Part shown: positions 1 through 8,534 of the stretch, piece by piece | Numbering within the stretch: position 1 is the first letter of the stretch | How the letters are laid out: the number at the start of each line of letters is the position of its first letter | DNA from: Succinivibrionaceae bacterium | Lineage (GTDB): Bacteria > Pseudomonadota > Gammaproteobacteria > Enterobacterales > Succinivibrionaceae | Length of the DNA stretch: 64,000 bases | Direction of reading: 5' to 3' | Assembly (NCBI GenBank): GCA_019420905.1 | Contig: JAHZGH010000011.1 | Location: forward strand, 62,001 to 126,000 | The notes under the pieces: model-generated | The model's database searches: none | What the model saw: the letters and a program-made list of their open reading frames with translations, nothing else | What the model was told of the DNA's origin: nothing | Made by a program: the position numbers and the translations under genes

Positions 1-2
1 CT

Positions 3-314
3 ATGATCTATCTGGGATTTCTACGCCTTTCCCTGCCTGTCATGCTCTGCTTTAAAGGCTATTGCCTCTTTAGCTTATTTACTGCCTTCTGTCTGCTGCA
101 TCAGCATAAAAAGGCCTATCAGCATCAAGTAAATATGCATTTTCAAAAAGTTATGAATAAATATCTATTATTCATAGCTTTTTATGTATTAATTTTTTTA
201 TTATTTACAGCTGCTGCGGAAACAATAATCTATGTAAGTTATCTTCTGCCTTTGCTTATAATACTTTTAATAAAAGCCTGCTTCTTATATACAGGTTTTC
301 CACCCTATTTTTAA
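3..314 (+). CDS. hypothetical membrane protein, possibly the 3' part of a longer gene
   Basis: The reading frame is open from the window edge to a stop at 314. It encodes about 100 residues with one hydrophobic stretch near the N-terminus and a strongly hydrophobic C-terminal half (around residues 52-95) that would form one or two membrane segments. The first ATG lies two bases inside the window, so the true start may be outside it. I do not recognise a family. It precedes folP on the same strand with a 46-base gap that contains the short palindrome TAACCGGTTA. Confidence 0.35.
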   Translation: MIYLGFLRLSLPVMLCFKGYCLFSLFTAFCLLHQHKKAYQHQVNMHFQKVMNKYLLFIAFYVLIFLLFTAAAETIIYVSYLLPLLIILLIKACFLYTGFPPYF

Positions 315-360
315 CAAATATATTAAAATTAACCGGTTACTTTTATCAAAAAGGCTGATT

Positions 361-1200
361 ATGCAAATTAAACATCAATCAAGATGCTTATCCTTAGATA
401 AGCCTGCCATTATGGGTATTTTGAATGTTACCCCGGATTCTTTTTCCGACGGCGGTCAATGGAACTCTTTAAATAAAGCTTTGGAACATGCACTTAGCAT
501 GATTTCCGCAGGAGCTGCAATTATTGATGTAGGCGGAGAATCTACGCGACCTGGTGCTGATTTAGTAAGTACTGAAGAGGAGCTTAACCGCATTATTCCG
601 GTAATCAAAGCATTAAGAGCTCAAAACAGCAAAATTTTAATTTCCGTAGACACCTCGCAGCCTGAGGTTATCAAGGAAGCCGTAGCCGCAGGCGCTGATA
701 TTTGGAACGATATCCGCGCCTTAAGCCTGCCTAATGCCGTAGCTGCTGCTGCAGAACTGCAGATCCCGGTAATTTTGATGCATATGCAGGGGACCCCAAA
801 ATCAATGCAGGACAACCCAAGCTACCAAAATACACTCTCAGAAGTTCTTGATTTTCTTAAGAAGAGAGCGGCTCTATGCATTGAGCATGGAATAAAAAAG
901 GAAAATATTATCCTCGATCCCGGCTTTGGCTTCGGCAAAACTGTCAGAGATAATTTTATCCTTTTAAATAATCTTGAAGCTTTCGTGGCTACAGGCTATC
1001 CAATCTTATCTGCTTTATCAAGAAAGTCTATGATTGGAGCTGCCTGTAATCTGCCTAATCCTCAGGATCGCACTATAGGCTCTGTTGCCGGAGCTTTGAT
1101 AAGCTTCATGAAAGGCGCTCAGTTAGTTCGCGTCCATGATGTACAAGAAACCTACGAAGCCCTTCAGGTATATTTAGCGATGAAAGACGCTGCTCTTTAA
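361..1200 (+). CDS. folP: dihydropteroate synthase
   Basis: Condenses 6-hydroxymethyl-dihydropterin pyrophosphate with p-aminobenzoate in folate synthesis, in the cytoplasm. The 279-residue length is normal. Family motifs are present in order: the N-terminal GILNVTPDSFSDGG loop (about residues 19-32), GGESTRPGA (about 59-67), SVDTS with its pterin-contacting Asp, WNDI, DPGFGFGKT, SRKSMIG and the C-terminal RVHDV. AAGG sits about 8 bases before the ATG. The gene converges on the helicase gene and their stop codons overlap. The usual enterobacterial neighbours ftsH and glmM are not here. Confidence 0.97.
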   Translation: MQIKHQSRCLSLDKPAIMGILNVTPDSFSDGGQWNSLNKALEHALSMISAGAAIIDVGGESTRPGADLVSTEEELNRIIPVIKALRAQNSKILISVDTSQPEVIKEAVAAGADIWNDIRALSLPNAVAAAAELQIPVILMHMQGTPKSMQDNPSYQNTLSEVLDFLKKRAALCIEHGIKKENIILDPGFGFGKTVRDNFILLNNLEAFVATGYPILSALSRKSMIGAACNLPNPQDRTIGSVAGALISFMKGAQLVRVHDVQETYEALQVYLAMKDAAL

Positions 1201-3482
1201 TTATCCAGCTCTAAGGGGGCACTAAAGGACAGCGTTCTTAGCTCCCTTAAAGAAGCAAATTTAATTTCATATTCTCCTGTGCTTTCTTTAATATCCAAAA
1301 TCTCTCCAGGCCCGAATATTTTATGAAAAATCTTATCTCCAATATCAAAACGCTTCTCACAAGCACCTACGCTCCTGCTATCACGCTCTTTTAAGCCCGC
1401 AAGCGAGCCTATCAAATGCACTTCATTAAAATTAAAATCTTCAATAAAGCGTGACGGATCTTCGCTGCGTCCGGCTTGATTTTGAAAATTTACCGAACTT
1501 AAAAATAACTGCTTGCAGGCTCTAGTCATTGCTACATATAAAAGCCGGCGCTCTTCCTGCAGAGAAGCAAAATTTATTGCCTTTGTTGACGGAAATACGC
1601 CCTCATTTAAAGCAGCCACAAAAACATAATCAAACTCAAGGCCTTTGGCATTATGCACTGTCATTAGGCTGACTTTATTTAAATCTGCATCATCGTCTTT
1701 TCTAGTATATAAAACCAAATGATTAAGAAAGTCTGCCAAAGTAGTTTCTTCTCCGGCGCTGTTTTCAAAATCAAAAGCCAGTTGCCGCAGCTGCGCCAGG
1801 CTTTCGACACGCTCGCTTTCACCTAATTGCTTCAAATGCTCCTCATAAAGATAGGCATTTAAAATTTTTTCCAGGCCTAAAATCGGCGGTACTGCCTTAC
1901 TAAAATATTCTATGAGCCTATCAGTAGTCGTCACAAAATCTAAAATACGGCTGCGATTTGTATATACAGGATTATCTAAGCCCTGTCTTAATGCTTCATA
2001 TAACGACAATCTTAAAATCTGAGCATCCTTGTGAAGGCGCTGCACTCTTACCTTGCCAAAGCCGCGTCTTGGAACATTAATTATGCGTCTTAAAGCAGCA
2101 TCATCCTTAGGATTTAAACATAATCTGCAAAAAGCCAATACATCTAAAATCTCGCGTCTTTCAAAAAAATTAAAATCTCCTATAACTTTATATGGGATTT
2201 TATAGCGAACTAAAGCCTGTTCAAGCTTGCAGCTTACGCTGTGAGCTCTATATAAAACCGCAATAGAGCTTTGCGGATAAAGAGATCGTATCAGCCTAAT
2301 TTCACGAGCAATAAAATCAGCCTCGTCATTTTGGTTTAAAATTCCTGCAACAATAGGCTTAGGAGTACCTTTGCTTTCTTTGACGCTTGCAAAATGCGGC
2401 TTTTGCATACTATTTAATTTTGTATGCCCCTCAATAGCCTGCAGAAGAGCCTTTAAATTCTCCTTGTCATGCCTATCCTCAAGAGGCACTACCGCACAAA
2501 ACATCTCATCCTTAATATCCTTGCGCATGGCTTTCAAATGTACTCTGCCGTTGTCTGGATTTTTACTAATCAAGGTATAAGCACAGTCTAAAATAGCTCC
2601 CTGAGAGCGATAGTTCTGACTAAACGAAAAGCATTTTGCTTCCCGATGAATCAATGGAAAATCGGTAAAAAATTTTACATCTGCGCCTCTGAAGGAATAG
2701 ATGGTTTGATCCGGATCGCCTACAATAAATAAATTCTGATGAAATGCCGCTAAGATTTCAATAAGCTCATACTGCAGATGATCGATATCCTGAAACTCAT
2801 CAACCTCGATATACTGCAGCTGCTTTTGATATTCAAGACGAATATCCTCATGCCGCTTTAAAATAGTCAGCGTAAAGGCTATAAGATCGTCAAAATCCAG
2901 CAAAGATGCGCAGCGCTGCTGATACAGGTAGAGATAAAACATCGCACGCTTAAAGTCTATGCCCTTAACTGAAGCTAAGCGCAGAAGCTCCTCACTGTCT
3001 GCATTCAGCATAGCATCTACATAGCTTAGATCCTTTGACTTAAGCTTATCTATATAATCCCAGCCATCCTGCAAAGAAAATTCACGTCCATTAATCCCCA
3101 GCTGCTCATAAATAGGCTTTAAAATCTCTTTAACTTCCGCTACAGGAATAATAACGAAATTTACAGGATAGCCCAAAACATCAGCTCTTTTTCTTAAAAA
3201 ATCAGCACAGAAGCCATGAAAGGTAGTAACCCATGGAGAGACTGTATTGCCGCATATTCCGATAATCCTATCCTTCATCTCCTGAGCAGCTTTATTTGTA
3301 AAAGTTACGCATAAAATCTTTGCAGGAGAAAGTCCCAGCTCTTTGACTAAATATGCATAGCGGGAGGTTAAAGCTTTTGTTTTTCCGGTACCTGCTCCGG
3401 CTAAGACCCGCACATAACCTTCAGTACAAGCAACAGCTTGCTGCTGCTCTAAATTAAGACTATCTAATATCGAGGCTGACAT
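1197..3482 (-). CDS. UvrD/Rep/PcrA-family superfamily 1A DNA helicase
   Basis: ATP-dependent 3'-5' DNA helicase of 761 residues. All SF1A motifs can be read: motif I AGAGTGKT (about residues 29-36), motif II VDEFQD, motif III VGDPDQTIYSFRGAD, motif IV QNYRS, motif V TVHNAKGLEFDYVFV and motif VI EERRLLYVAMTRA. The C-terminus has the short linker and KVxHxxFGxG-like tail (FHKIFGPGEI) typical of PcrA/UvrD. It could serve in mismatch or excision repair, or in removing blocked forks. The sequence cannot separate UvrD from PcrA or Rep roles. It is convergent with folP (overlapping stops) and appears monocistronic. Confidence 0.93.
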   Translation of the reverse strand: MSASILDSLNLEQQQAVACTEGYVRVLAGAGTGKTKALTSRYAYLVKELGLSPAKILCVTFTNKAAQEMKDRIIGICGNTVSPWVTTFHGFCADFLRKRADVLGYPVNFVIIPVAEVKEILKPIYEQLGINGREFSLQDGWDYIDKLKSKDLSYVDAMLNADSEELLRLASVKGIDFKRAMFYLYLYQQRCASLLDFDDLIAFTLTILKRHEDIRLEYQKQLQYIEVDEFQDIDHLQYELIEILAAFHQNLFIVGDPDQTIYSFRGADVKFFTDFPLIHREAKCFSFSQNYRSQGAILDCAYTLISKNPDNGRVHLKAMRKDIKDEMFCAVVPLEDRHDKENLKALLQAIEGHTKLNSMQKPHFASVKESKGTPKPIVAGILNQNDEADFIAREIRLIRSLYPQSSIAVLYRAHSVSCKLEQALVRYKIPYKVIGDFNFFERREILDVLAFCRLCLNPKDDAALRRIINVPRRGFGKVRVQRLHKDAQILRLSLYEALRQGLDNPVYTNRSRILDFVTTTDRLIEYFSKAVPPILGLEKILNAYLYEEHLKQLGESERVESLAQLRQLAFDFENSAGEETTLADFLNHLVLYTRKDDDADLNKVSLMTVHNAKGLEFDYVFVAALNEGVFPSTKAINFASLQEERRLLYVAMTRACKQLFLSSVNFQNQAGRSEDPSRFIEDFNFNEVHLIGSLAGLKERDSRSVGACEKRFDIGDKIFHKIFGPGEILDIKESTGEYEIKFASLRELRTLSFSAPLELDN

Positions 3483-3575
3483 ACGCTTAAATATAAATTT
3501 TAAGAAAAACTAAAACTTATATTATCAAAATTTGCTTGAAGCTAAAGCTTTTGCTTAAGTTTAAGGCTATAGCCT

Positions 3576-5126
3576 TTAAATTTTAGCATCCGCAGCAGCT
3601 TGATTTAATAGACATTTAGGATAGTAGCTGCCTTGAAAATTATGCTTATCATATAGATCAAATTTCAAGATTTCCTCCATATCCTCACAATCTGATCCTA
3701 ATTTAAAAGTCCCAGAGCTATCCGCTTCTTTGCCTGCTGAAGACTGCCTGCAAGCAAGCTTATCCTTTGCCGCCTCTTTGCATCTTTCCTGTATAAACTC
3801 TTTTTCATAAGGCTCAAAATCCTGATTTAGTCTAGAGTCATAGCAGCGAATGGAGTTTAAATCTAAATTATCCACTGTAATTTCATTTAAATGAGCTCCA
3901 TTTTTTACTCTGATGTGAACAATCTTATCGATTTCAAGCTGCCTTATTTCAGAAACGGCTTCCAAAAGTCCCACCATGCGACTGCCCAACATTACTGCAT
4001 TAACGCACTCTCCATAACGCTTAAGATCTTCTAAGGCAATTAATGCTCCCTTTACGTAAAGCAAATCATCATCAAGCTGTATTCTATAATAGTTATACAC
4101 GCGCTTTGTACCGAAGGCAGAAAATACGCCCAAAGAGCGCAGCTGCTGCGTAAAGCTCTGCTTTTCAAAATTAAAGACATCTGCCCTTCTGCCTAAAACA
4201 GCACTCTCATAAAAGCTTTTAAACAGACTGAAAGTCTCAGAGCCGCATTCTAAAATTACGCCAAAGGATGTTAAGAAAATATCCGAATTAATACGATTGA
4301 TGCTTTTATCGCCGCTACAAATATCGCAGATAAGCTTAGAGCGAATAAAATCTGGCACATAAAGAATATTTTGAGCCGCAGAGCCATAAAGCTTCACAGC
4401 CTGCGCATCTGCTTTAAGCACTATTTCCGCAAGTCTTCCCTCTAACGCCTCCTCAAGACGATAAAAATCAAGCTCTGCATTTATAAGCGAAAAAATCTTA
4501 TCTGAAGCCTTAACCAAAATATCAAGGCTCGCTGCCATAAGCCTCTGATGCTGATGATGACGTCCGGAAATAAAATGCAGGCTTATATAAGACAGAGCAT
4601 GTCTTCTGCAAAAATCATCCAAATCTTCACTGCCGCTTTGCCACTTGTGAAGTCTATCTAAGGAATAAACCTCAAAATCAGTCAGAATCTTCCCTAAATC
4701 ATGAGCTAGGCTTAAAACTATTAAGGCGGCCTTAATGGCTAAAGATGAGGACAATTCTTCAAAGAGCATAAGCTCTTTAGCCATTTTTAAGGCTTGACAG
4801 GCAACGTTTAATGAATGCCTAATCAATCCTCCTGAATCTGCATCATGATGCAGCTCTGAAGCCGGAACTACACCGACTTTTCTTATAAAGCGCTGAATTA
4901 CAGGCTTTACAGCTTCATCAAAATCATCCTTACAAAAACCGCTTAAAAGCAGCAATCTGTCTATATCTGCAGCATAATGCTCCAAAAGCTCCTCATAGCT
5001 TGCCGCCCTGTAGAGTCTAAAGCCGTCTGTACCTATATACATGCATTCATGATCATGCAGATAATCTGATAGGGAATATGGTTCCTTTTGTACTTTTATC
5101 TGTTTTCTAAGCTTGAAAAATTTCAC
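3576..5126 (-). CDS. TraI_2/MobH-type HD-domain protein (orphan relaxase-like)
   Basis: The 516-residue protein carries the signature of the TraI_2 domain found in MobH relaxases of integrative conjugative elements: VPASELHHDADSGGLIRHSLNVA (about residues 87-109, with His93, His94 and His104), then the HD motif AHDLGK (His142-Asp143) and a later histidine cluster (190-193). In MobH proteins these residues bind metal for DNA strand cleavage. The segment after about residue 300 is less recognisable. It uses a GTG start supported by GGAGG five bases upstream. No mating-pore, coupling-protein, integrase or oriT-like genes are nearby, so it may be a domesticated remnant or an HD-type nuclease/phosphohydrolase rather than an active relaxase. 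Confidence 0.7.
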   Translation of the reverse strand: MKFFKLRKQIKVQKEPYSLSDYLHDHECMYIGTDGFRLYRAASYEELLEHYAADIDRLLLLSGFCKDDFDEAVKPVIQRFIRKVGVVPASELHHDADSGGLIRHSLNVACQALKMAKELMLFEELSSSLAIKAALIVLSLAHDLGKILTDFEVYSLDRLHKWQSGSEDLDDFCRRHALSYISLHFISGRHHQHQRLMAASLDILVKASDKIFSLINAELDFYRLEEALEGRLAEIVLKADAQAVKLYGSAAQNILYVPDFIRSKLICDICSGDKSINRINSDIFLTSFGVILECGSETFSLFKSFYESAVLGRRADVFNFEKQSFTQQLRSLGVFSAFGTKRVYNYYRIQLDDDLLYVKGALIALEDLKRYGECVNAVMLGSRMVGLLEAVSEIRQLEIDKIVHIRVKNGAHLNEITVDNLDLNSIRCYDSRLNQDFEPYEKEFIQERCKEAAKDKLACRQSSAGKEADSSGTFKLGSDCEDMEEILKFDLYDKHNFQGSYYPKCLLNQAAADAKI

Positions 5127-5225
5127 TGTGACCTCCTCTTTTAAAGTTAGCTGCTTTTTAAGCAGGACTTTAAAATTAAAGGCACAAAATGCGCTTTCTT
5201 AAATTATTTTATTAAAAATCATTAT

Positions 5226-6005
5226 TTAAAATAAAAGCTTTTTATAAAGCTGCGCATCAGCATTCTTATAAGTATTGAATACTACCTTAAGCTCAAGATT
5301 TTTAGCCTTAAGCGTATTTAAAACTGTCGATACAGCAATTTTTGATGCTTCATCATTAGGAAAACGAAAAGCGCCTGTTGAAATGCAGCAAACAGCTAAG
5401 CTTTTAATCTTATATTCAGCAGCCTTAGCTAAAATATTTCTATAAGTAAGCGCCAAGCTTTGCCTTAAATTATCGTTAAGCTCAAAAAAGACCATGGGGC
5501 CTACAGCATGAATGATATATTTGCACTTAAGATTATAGGCCTCAGTAATTACTGCCTCAGAGGTTCTTATATGACCTATATCTCTGCACCTAAAGCGCAG
5601 CTGCAGTCCGCTTTTGGAGTGAATGCAATTATCTATGCAGAAATGCCGCGGAATAAAGCAGCCTAATAAGGAGCTATTAGCTGCATTAACAATAGCGTCT
5701 ACCTTAAGAGCAGTGATATCGCCCTGATAATGATAGATGTTTTCATTTAAAGGAGAGCGCTTCAGATCCTTAAGCTCAACTAGCCTCTGCTGCGCATTTT
5801 CGTAGCTTAAAACAGCATCCTGAAGTTCAAAATACCGCGGATCAGGAAGTGACAGAGGCTGATACATATTCATCAAATCACGCAATAAGTCTCTTTGATG
5901 AGCATAATCTAAGGGACAGTTCATGCCGTAGGACTTAAGTCTTGATTGCTTTGCCATCAAAAGAGCATTAGCTTCACGGAGCATCTGCAGCGTAGGTTTT
6001 TCCAT
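5226..6005 (-). CDS. zinc-type macrodomain protein (ADP-ribosyl hydrolase)
   Basis: Macrodomain of about 160 residues preceded by about 90 helical residues. The core reads GDITALKVDAIVNAANSSLLG (from about residue 95), then GCFIPRHFCIDNCIH. That is the Zn-macro insertion, with Cys116, His121 and Cys123 as likely zinc ligands. The phosphate-binding loop is STGAFRFPN. Characterised Zn-macro enzymes (for example from staphylococci and streptococci) remove ADP-ribose from proteins and usually sit with a SirTM sirtuin and a GcvH-like protein. None of those partners is visible here. The start is fixed by GGAGG nine bases before the ATG. The Hsp20 operon lies just upstream on the same strand, separated by a terminator. 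Confidence 0.85.
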   Translation of the reverse strand: MEKPTLQMLREANALLMAKQSRLKSYGMNCPLDYAHQRDLLRDLMNMYQPLSLPDPRYFELQDAVLSYENAQQRLVELKDLKRSPLNENIYHYQGDITALKVDAIVNAANSSLLGCFIPRHFCIDNCIHSKSGLQLRFRCRDIGHIRTSEAVITEAYNLKCKYIIHAVGPMVFFELNDNLRQSLALTYRNILAKAAEYKIKSLAVCCISTGAFRFPNDEASKIAVSTVLNTLKAKNLELKVVFNTYKNADAQLYKKLLF

Positions 6006-6061
6006 ATTTAACGTCCTCCCCGGCCTAAAGGACGGGTTTTTAACCGCTGAGCTTTTTAAAT

Positions 6062-6091
6062 AAAAAAGCCATGAGGCTAAAGCCTCATGGC
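6062..6091 (-). terminator. intrinsic terminator of the Hsp20 operon
   Basis: An 11-bp perfect stem (GCCATGAGGCT / AGCCTCATGGC) with a two-base loop is followed on the minus strand by six T. It lies just after the stop of the last Hsp20 gene. Confidence 0.9.
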
Positions 6092-6099
6092 GCTTATCC

Positions 6100-6498
6100 T
6101 TAATTAATCTTGATCGTACGTGTAACTGATTTAGCTAGCTTCTTAAGCTTTACGCAAAGAACACCGTTTTCAAATTTGGCCTCAATTCCCTCAGGATCGA
6201 CGTCATTGAGCATAATAGAGCGATTATAAGAACCGCTTGTACGCTCATGCAGGATAAACTCCCCGCTCTCCTTGTCAAAATCATTATGATGCTTTGCACT
6301 TAAGCTCAAGACCTGATTTTCAAAAGACAGGCTGATATCTTCTTTCTTTACGCCAGGCAAATCTGCTGTGAGCTCATAAGCATCATCCAAATTCTTCAGA
6401 TCGCATTTAAGCTCCTCAGAACTCTTTATCAAATCAAAATTCTTAAGCGGACTTGAAAATAAATCAAAAATAGTCGGAGTATTATTTTGTGTAGTCAT
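6100..6498 (-). CDS. Hsp20/alpha-crystallin small heat-shock protein (third in operon)
   Basis: ATP-independent holdase chaperone that binds unfolding proteins in the cytoplasm. The alpha-crystallin domain spans about residues 30-130, including LPGVKKEDISLSFENQVLSLSA, FILHERTSGSYNRSI and the A-x-x-x-NGVLCV element. The C-terminus ends TRTIKIN, giving a short I-x-I anchoring motif. The ATG at 6498 is preferred over an in-frame ATG 12 bases upstream because GGAGG lies seven bases before it. It is the third of three tandem paralogs and is probably co-transcribed, with short gaps. Confidence 0.93.
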   Translation of the reverse strand: MTTQNNTPTIFDLFSSPLKNFDLIKSSEELKCDLKNLDDAYELTADLPGVKKEDISLSFENQVLSLSAKHHNDFDKESGEFILHERTSGSYNRSIMLNDVDPEGIEAKFENGVLCVKLKKLAKSVTRTIKIN

Positions 6499-6518
6499 AA
6501 AAACCTCCATACTGAAAG

Positions 6519-6923
6519 CTAATGGATCTTGATTTCAAGCTTAGGGCTCTTGGCAATCTTGCCTAGGCTTACATCAAGCTCTCCCTTTACAAAGGCTGCA
6601 TTGATATTGTTTTCATCAACATCCTCAAAGGTAAAGCTGCGCTCATAAGTACCTTCAAAACGCTCATTTAAAATGTATTTTGAATTGCCGCCGTTTTTTT
6701 GATGATGTACAGCTTTAATAGTTAGCACGCCATTTTGGAAGCTAAGCTTAATATCTTCCTTTTTAACGCCCGGCATATCGGCTTTCAAGCTATAATGATC
6801 GCCTTTATCCTCAATATCACAGCTAAAGCTTTCATTTACAGTATTTGTAAACGGCCAAGAGCCTATATTGCTTGATAACAAATCAAATAATGTAGGAGCA
6901 TAAATTCTATTCTGCATATTCAT
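6519..6923 (-). CDS. Hsp20/alpha-crystallin small heat-shock protein (second in operon)
   Basis: Small heat-shock chaperone of 134 residues. The alpha-crystallin domain runs from about residue 35 and carries MPGVKKEDIKLSFQNGVLTIKA, FEGTYERSFTFEDVD and a C-terminal LEIKIH tail holding I-x-I. AAGGAG lies six bases before the ATG. It is very similar to the upstream paralog through the MPGVKKEDIKL and ERFEGTYERSF blocks, so the pair arose by tandem duplication. The three N-terminal arms share the T-x-F-D-x-x segment but otherwise differ, which could allow mixed oligomers. Confidence 0.93.
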   Translation of the reverse strand: MNMQNRIYAPTLFDLLSSNIGSWPFTNTVNESFSCDIEDKGDHYSLKADMPGVKKEDIKLSFQNGVLTIKAVHHQKNGGNSKYILNERFEGTYERSFTFEDVDENNINAAFVKGELDVSLGKIAKSPKLEIKIH

Positions 6924-6945
6924 AATAATCTCCTTAAGCTCTCAA

Positions 6946-7410
6946 TTAGTTAATCTTGATATTAACAGACGCTTTTTTCTGCAGCTTATTAAGCTTTACC
7001 TTAAGCTCGCCTTCGTCAAAACTTGCCTCAATGTTCTGCGGATCGGCATCCTCAAAGCTGAAGCTTCTCTCATAAGTACCCTCAAAACGCTCATTTAATA
7101 TAAAGTTATTCTGCTTTTCATTTTTACTTTGATGATGTGCAGCTTTTATGCTTAAGATGCCCTCATCAAAATCAAGCTTGATATCTTCCTTCTTAACTCC
7201 CGGCATATCGGCCTTAAGCTCGTAATGATCGCTAAAATCCTCGATATCAACCTTGAAATTATCATGAAAGCCGCTGTCTTTGAAAAAATTGAAATCATCA
7301 AGAGGACGATTGAAAATATCAAAGATAGTCGGCAATTTTTGATAATGATTTAACATATTCTGCTGTTGCTGAGCATTGCTTTGCAGCATCATTTTCTTAA
7401 ACTTATTCAT
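6946..7410 (-). CDS. Hsp20/alpha-crystallin small heat-shock protein (first in operon)
   Basis: First gene of the three-gene small heat-shock operon, behind a sigma-32-like promoter. The N-terminus is glutamine-rich (QQQQ around residues 14-17), followed by an alpha-crystallin domain with MPGVKKEDIKLDFDEGILSIKA and FEGTYERSFSFEDAD, and a C-terminal VNIKIN tail with I-x-I. The ATG at 7410 is chosen because AGGAG (complement of 7419-7423) lies eight bases upstream. Two earlier in-frame starts (GTG/ATG) would overlap that ribosome-binding site. The untranslated leader can pair GAGCC with GGCTC immediately before the ribosome-binding site. Confidence 0.93.
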   Translation of the reverse strand: MNKFKKMMLQSNAQQQQNMLNHYQKLPTIFDIFNRPLDDFNFFKDSGFHDNFKVDIEDFSDHYELKADMPGVKKEDIKLDFDEGILSIKAAHHQSKNEKQNNFILNERFEGTYERSFSFEDADPQNIEASFDEGELKVKLNKLQKKASVNIKIN

Positions 7411-7474
7411 AATCATCACTCCTGAGCCGTTGTTTATTTTTTTGGCTCTTATCTTTCTTTTTACACCTATTAAA

Positions 7475-7499
7475 GTGGGGATGATTTTATAAATTTCAA
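7475..7499 (-). promoter_or_regulatory. sigma-32 (heat-shock) type promoter
   Basis: On the minus strand TTTGAAA is followed after 13 bases by CCCCACTT, which closely matches the RpoH consensus CTTGAAA-N(11-16)-CCCCAT. It lies about 65 bases upstream of the first Hsp20 start codon, in the right orientation. Confidence 0.85.
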
Positions 7500-7798
7500 A
7501 AAAATGAGTTTTGTTATCAATTAGTTAATTTAATCTTTAAATTAAAAAATTAATCCCCATATATAAATTGCCTGCTTATTCTCATATATCTGATAAAACA
7601 ATAAGCTACAAAAGACATCTTGAAAAAAAACAAAACCTCAAAAGGCTAATAAAGCCCTCTGAGGTTAAGCTACAAATTGAAGCTTCAAAAAAATTAAAAA
7701 ATATAATCTCTGAAAAACTCTTCTAAGCGGCTTTAACAATAGCTGCCGGCTTCAAATCCAGACCTGACTATAAAAAATATAGGAAGCTCTTGTGAAGA
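7500..7798. other. intergenic region between exported-protein gene and Hsp20 operon
   Basis: About 300 bases without a coding frame I would defend. It contains the terminator of the truB/exported-protein group (7623-7666) and AT-rich sequence upstream of the heat-shock promoter. No tRNA or other RNA gene was recognised. Confidence 0.6.
7623..7666 (-). terminator. intrinsic terminator after the exported-protein genes
   Basis: On the minus strand the outer stem AACCTCA/TGAGGTT encloses an inner AGGGCT/AGCC stem, followed by a T-rich run. It lies about 130 bases downstream of the stop at 7799. Confidence 0.7.
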
Positions 7799-8530
7799 TT
7801 ACTCAAAATCAACCACAGGATTTTGCACAGAGAAAAGGAATTTAGCGTCATCAATAGTCCACTTGCCGTCAATAAAGCTCATATTGACTGAGGTAGTACC
7901 CTCAACAAATGACATGATCCCTGTGGATTTTAAATACTCGTCATTTACCCACGGAGACTTATTTGTAAGCGTAGCGTCAAAGCTTACCGTAACTGAAGGC
8001 TTTTTATCCTTAATTTGGGTCTTAGAAAAGGAATTAATCTTTTTTACAGCCATATAGCCGACTCTTAAGCCTATACGGCCAAGGCTCGGCATGATTTGTA
8101 TATAATCATGAGCCTTAGGGGTAAATTTCATTAAATAGCCAGTAAACTTAAACTTTTTAGCATTATAATCAAGCTCCTCAAAGGTGCCTGACTCAAACTT
8201 CATCAAGCCTAGCTTTTCAAGTACTCGCCCTTGAGAAATCATGCTCTCCCAGCCCTGACGCTCAGCCGGATGGTAATTTTTATTTTTATTTAAAGGATTG
8301 CTAGGATCTTCTGCATCCATGGTCATCTCGTAAATACGAGATGGAATTCCCGGAGCTGAAGCAATTACCTTCTGCTTATTGAGCTTTTCATTCAATAAAT
8401 ACTCAAAGGTTGCATTTTCTGCTTTAGATAAATCTACAGCCTGCACTTGAGGCAGTTCCTGCGCTATTGAAGAATTTGCCAGCAGCAAAGCCGACAAGCC
8501 TAATGCTAATAATACTTTTAACTTCAACAT
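7799..8530 (-). CDS. exported protein, paralog of the upstream lipoprotein
   Basis: The protein of about 243 residues begins with a Sec signal peptide (LKLKVLLALGLSALLLANSSIAQ, cleavage likely after SIA). I do not recognise the family. It shares a layout with the preceding lipoprotein: a linker, a GYLMKF segment, IMPSLGRIGLRVGYMAVKKINSF and a C-terminal region ending in a K-W-T-I/D-D strand. The lipoprotein has the matching YIVDYKEDL...VMPMMGLPVIGAGVLCVDKIVSF. The ATG at 8530 is preferred to a TTG at 8554 that would overlap the upstream gene. It is probably translated together with the lipoprotein and truB, then ended by the terminator at 7623-7666. Confidence 0.75.
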   Translation of the reverse strand: MLKLKVLLALGLSALLLANSSIAQELPQVQAVDLSKAENATFEYLLNEKLNKQKVIASAPGIPSRIYEMTMDAEDPSNPLNKNKNYHPAERQGWESMISQGRVLEKLGLMKFESGTFEELDYNAKKFKFTGYLMKFTPKAHDYIQIMPSLGRIGLRVGYMAVKKINSFSKTQIKDKKPSVTVSFDATLTNKSPWVNDEYLKSTGIMSFVEGTTSVNMSFIDGKWTIDDAKFLFSVQNPVVDFE

Positions 8531-8534
8531 AATC

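Noticed and set aside
7424..7448. RNA thermometer in the Hsp20 leader
   Set aside because: A GAGCC/GGCTC hairpin sits just before the ribosome-binding site but does not cover it, and no ROSE-type U-U-G-x element was found, so the claim is not supported.
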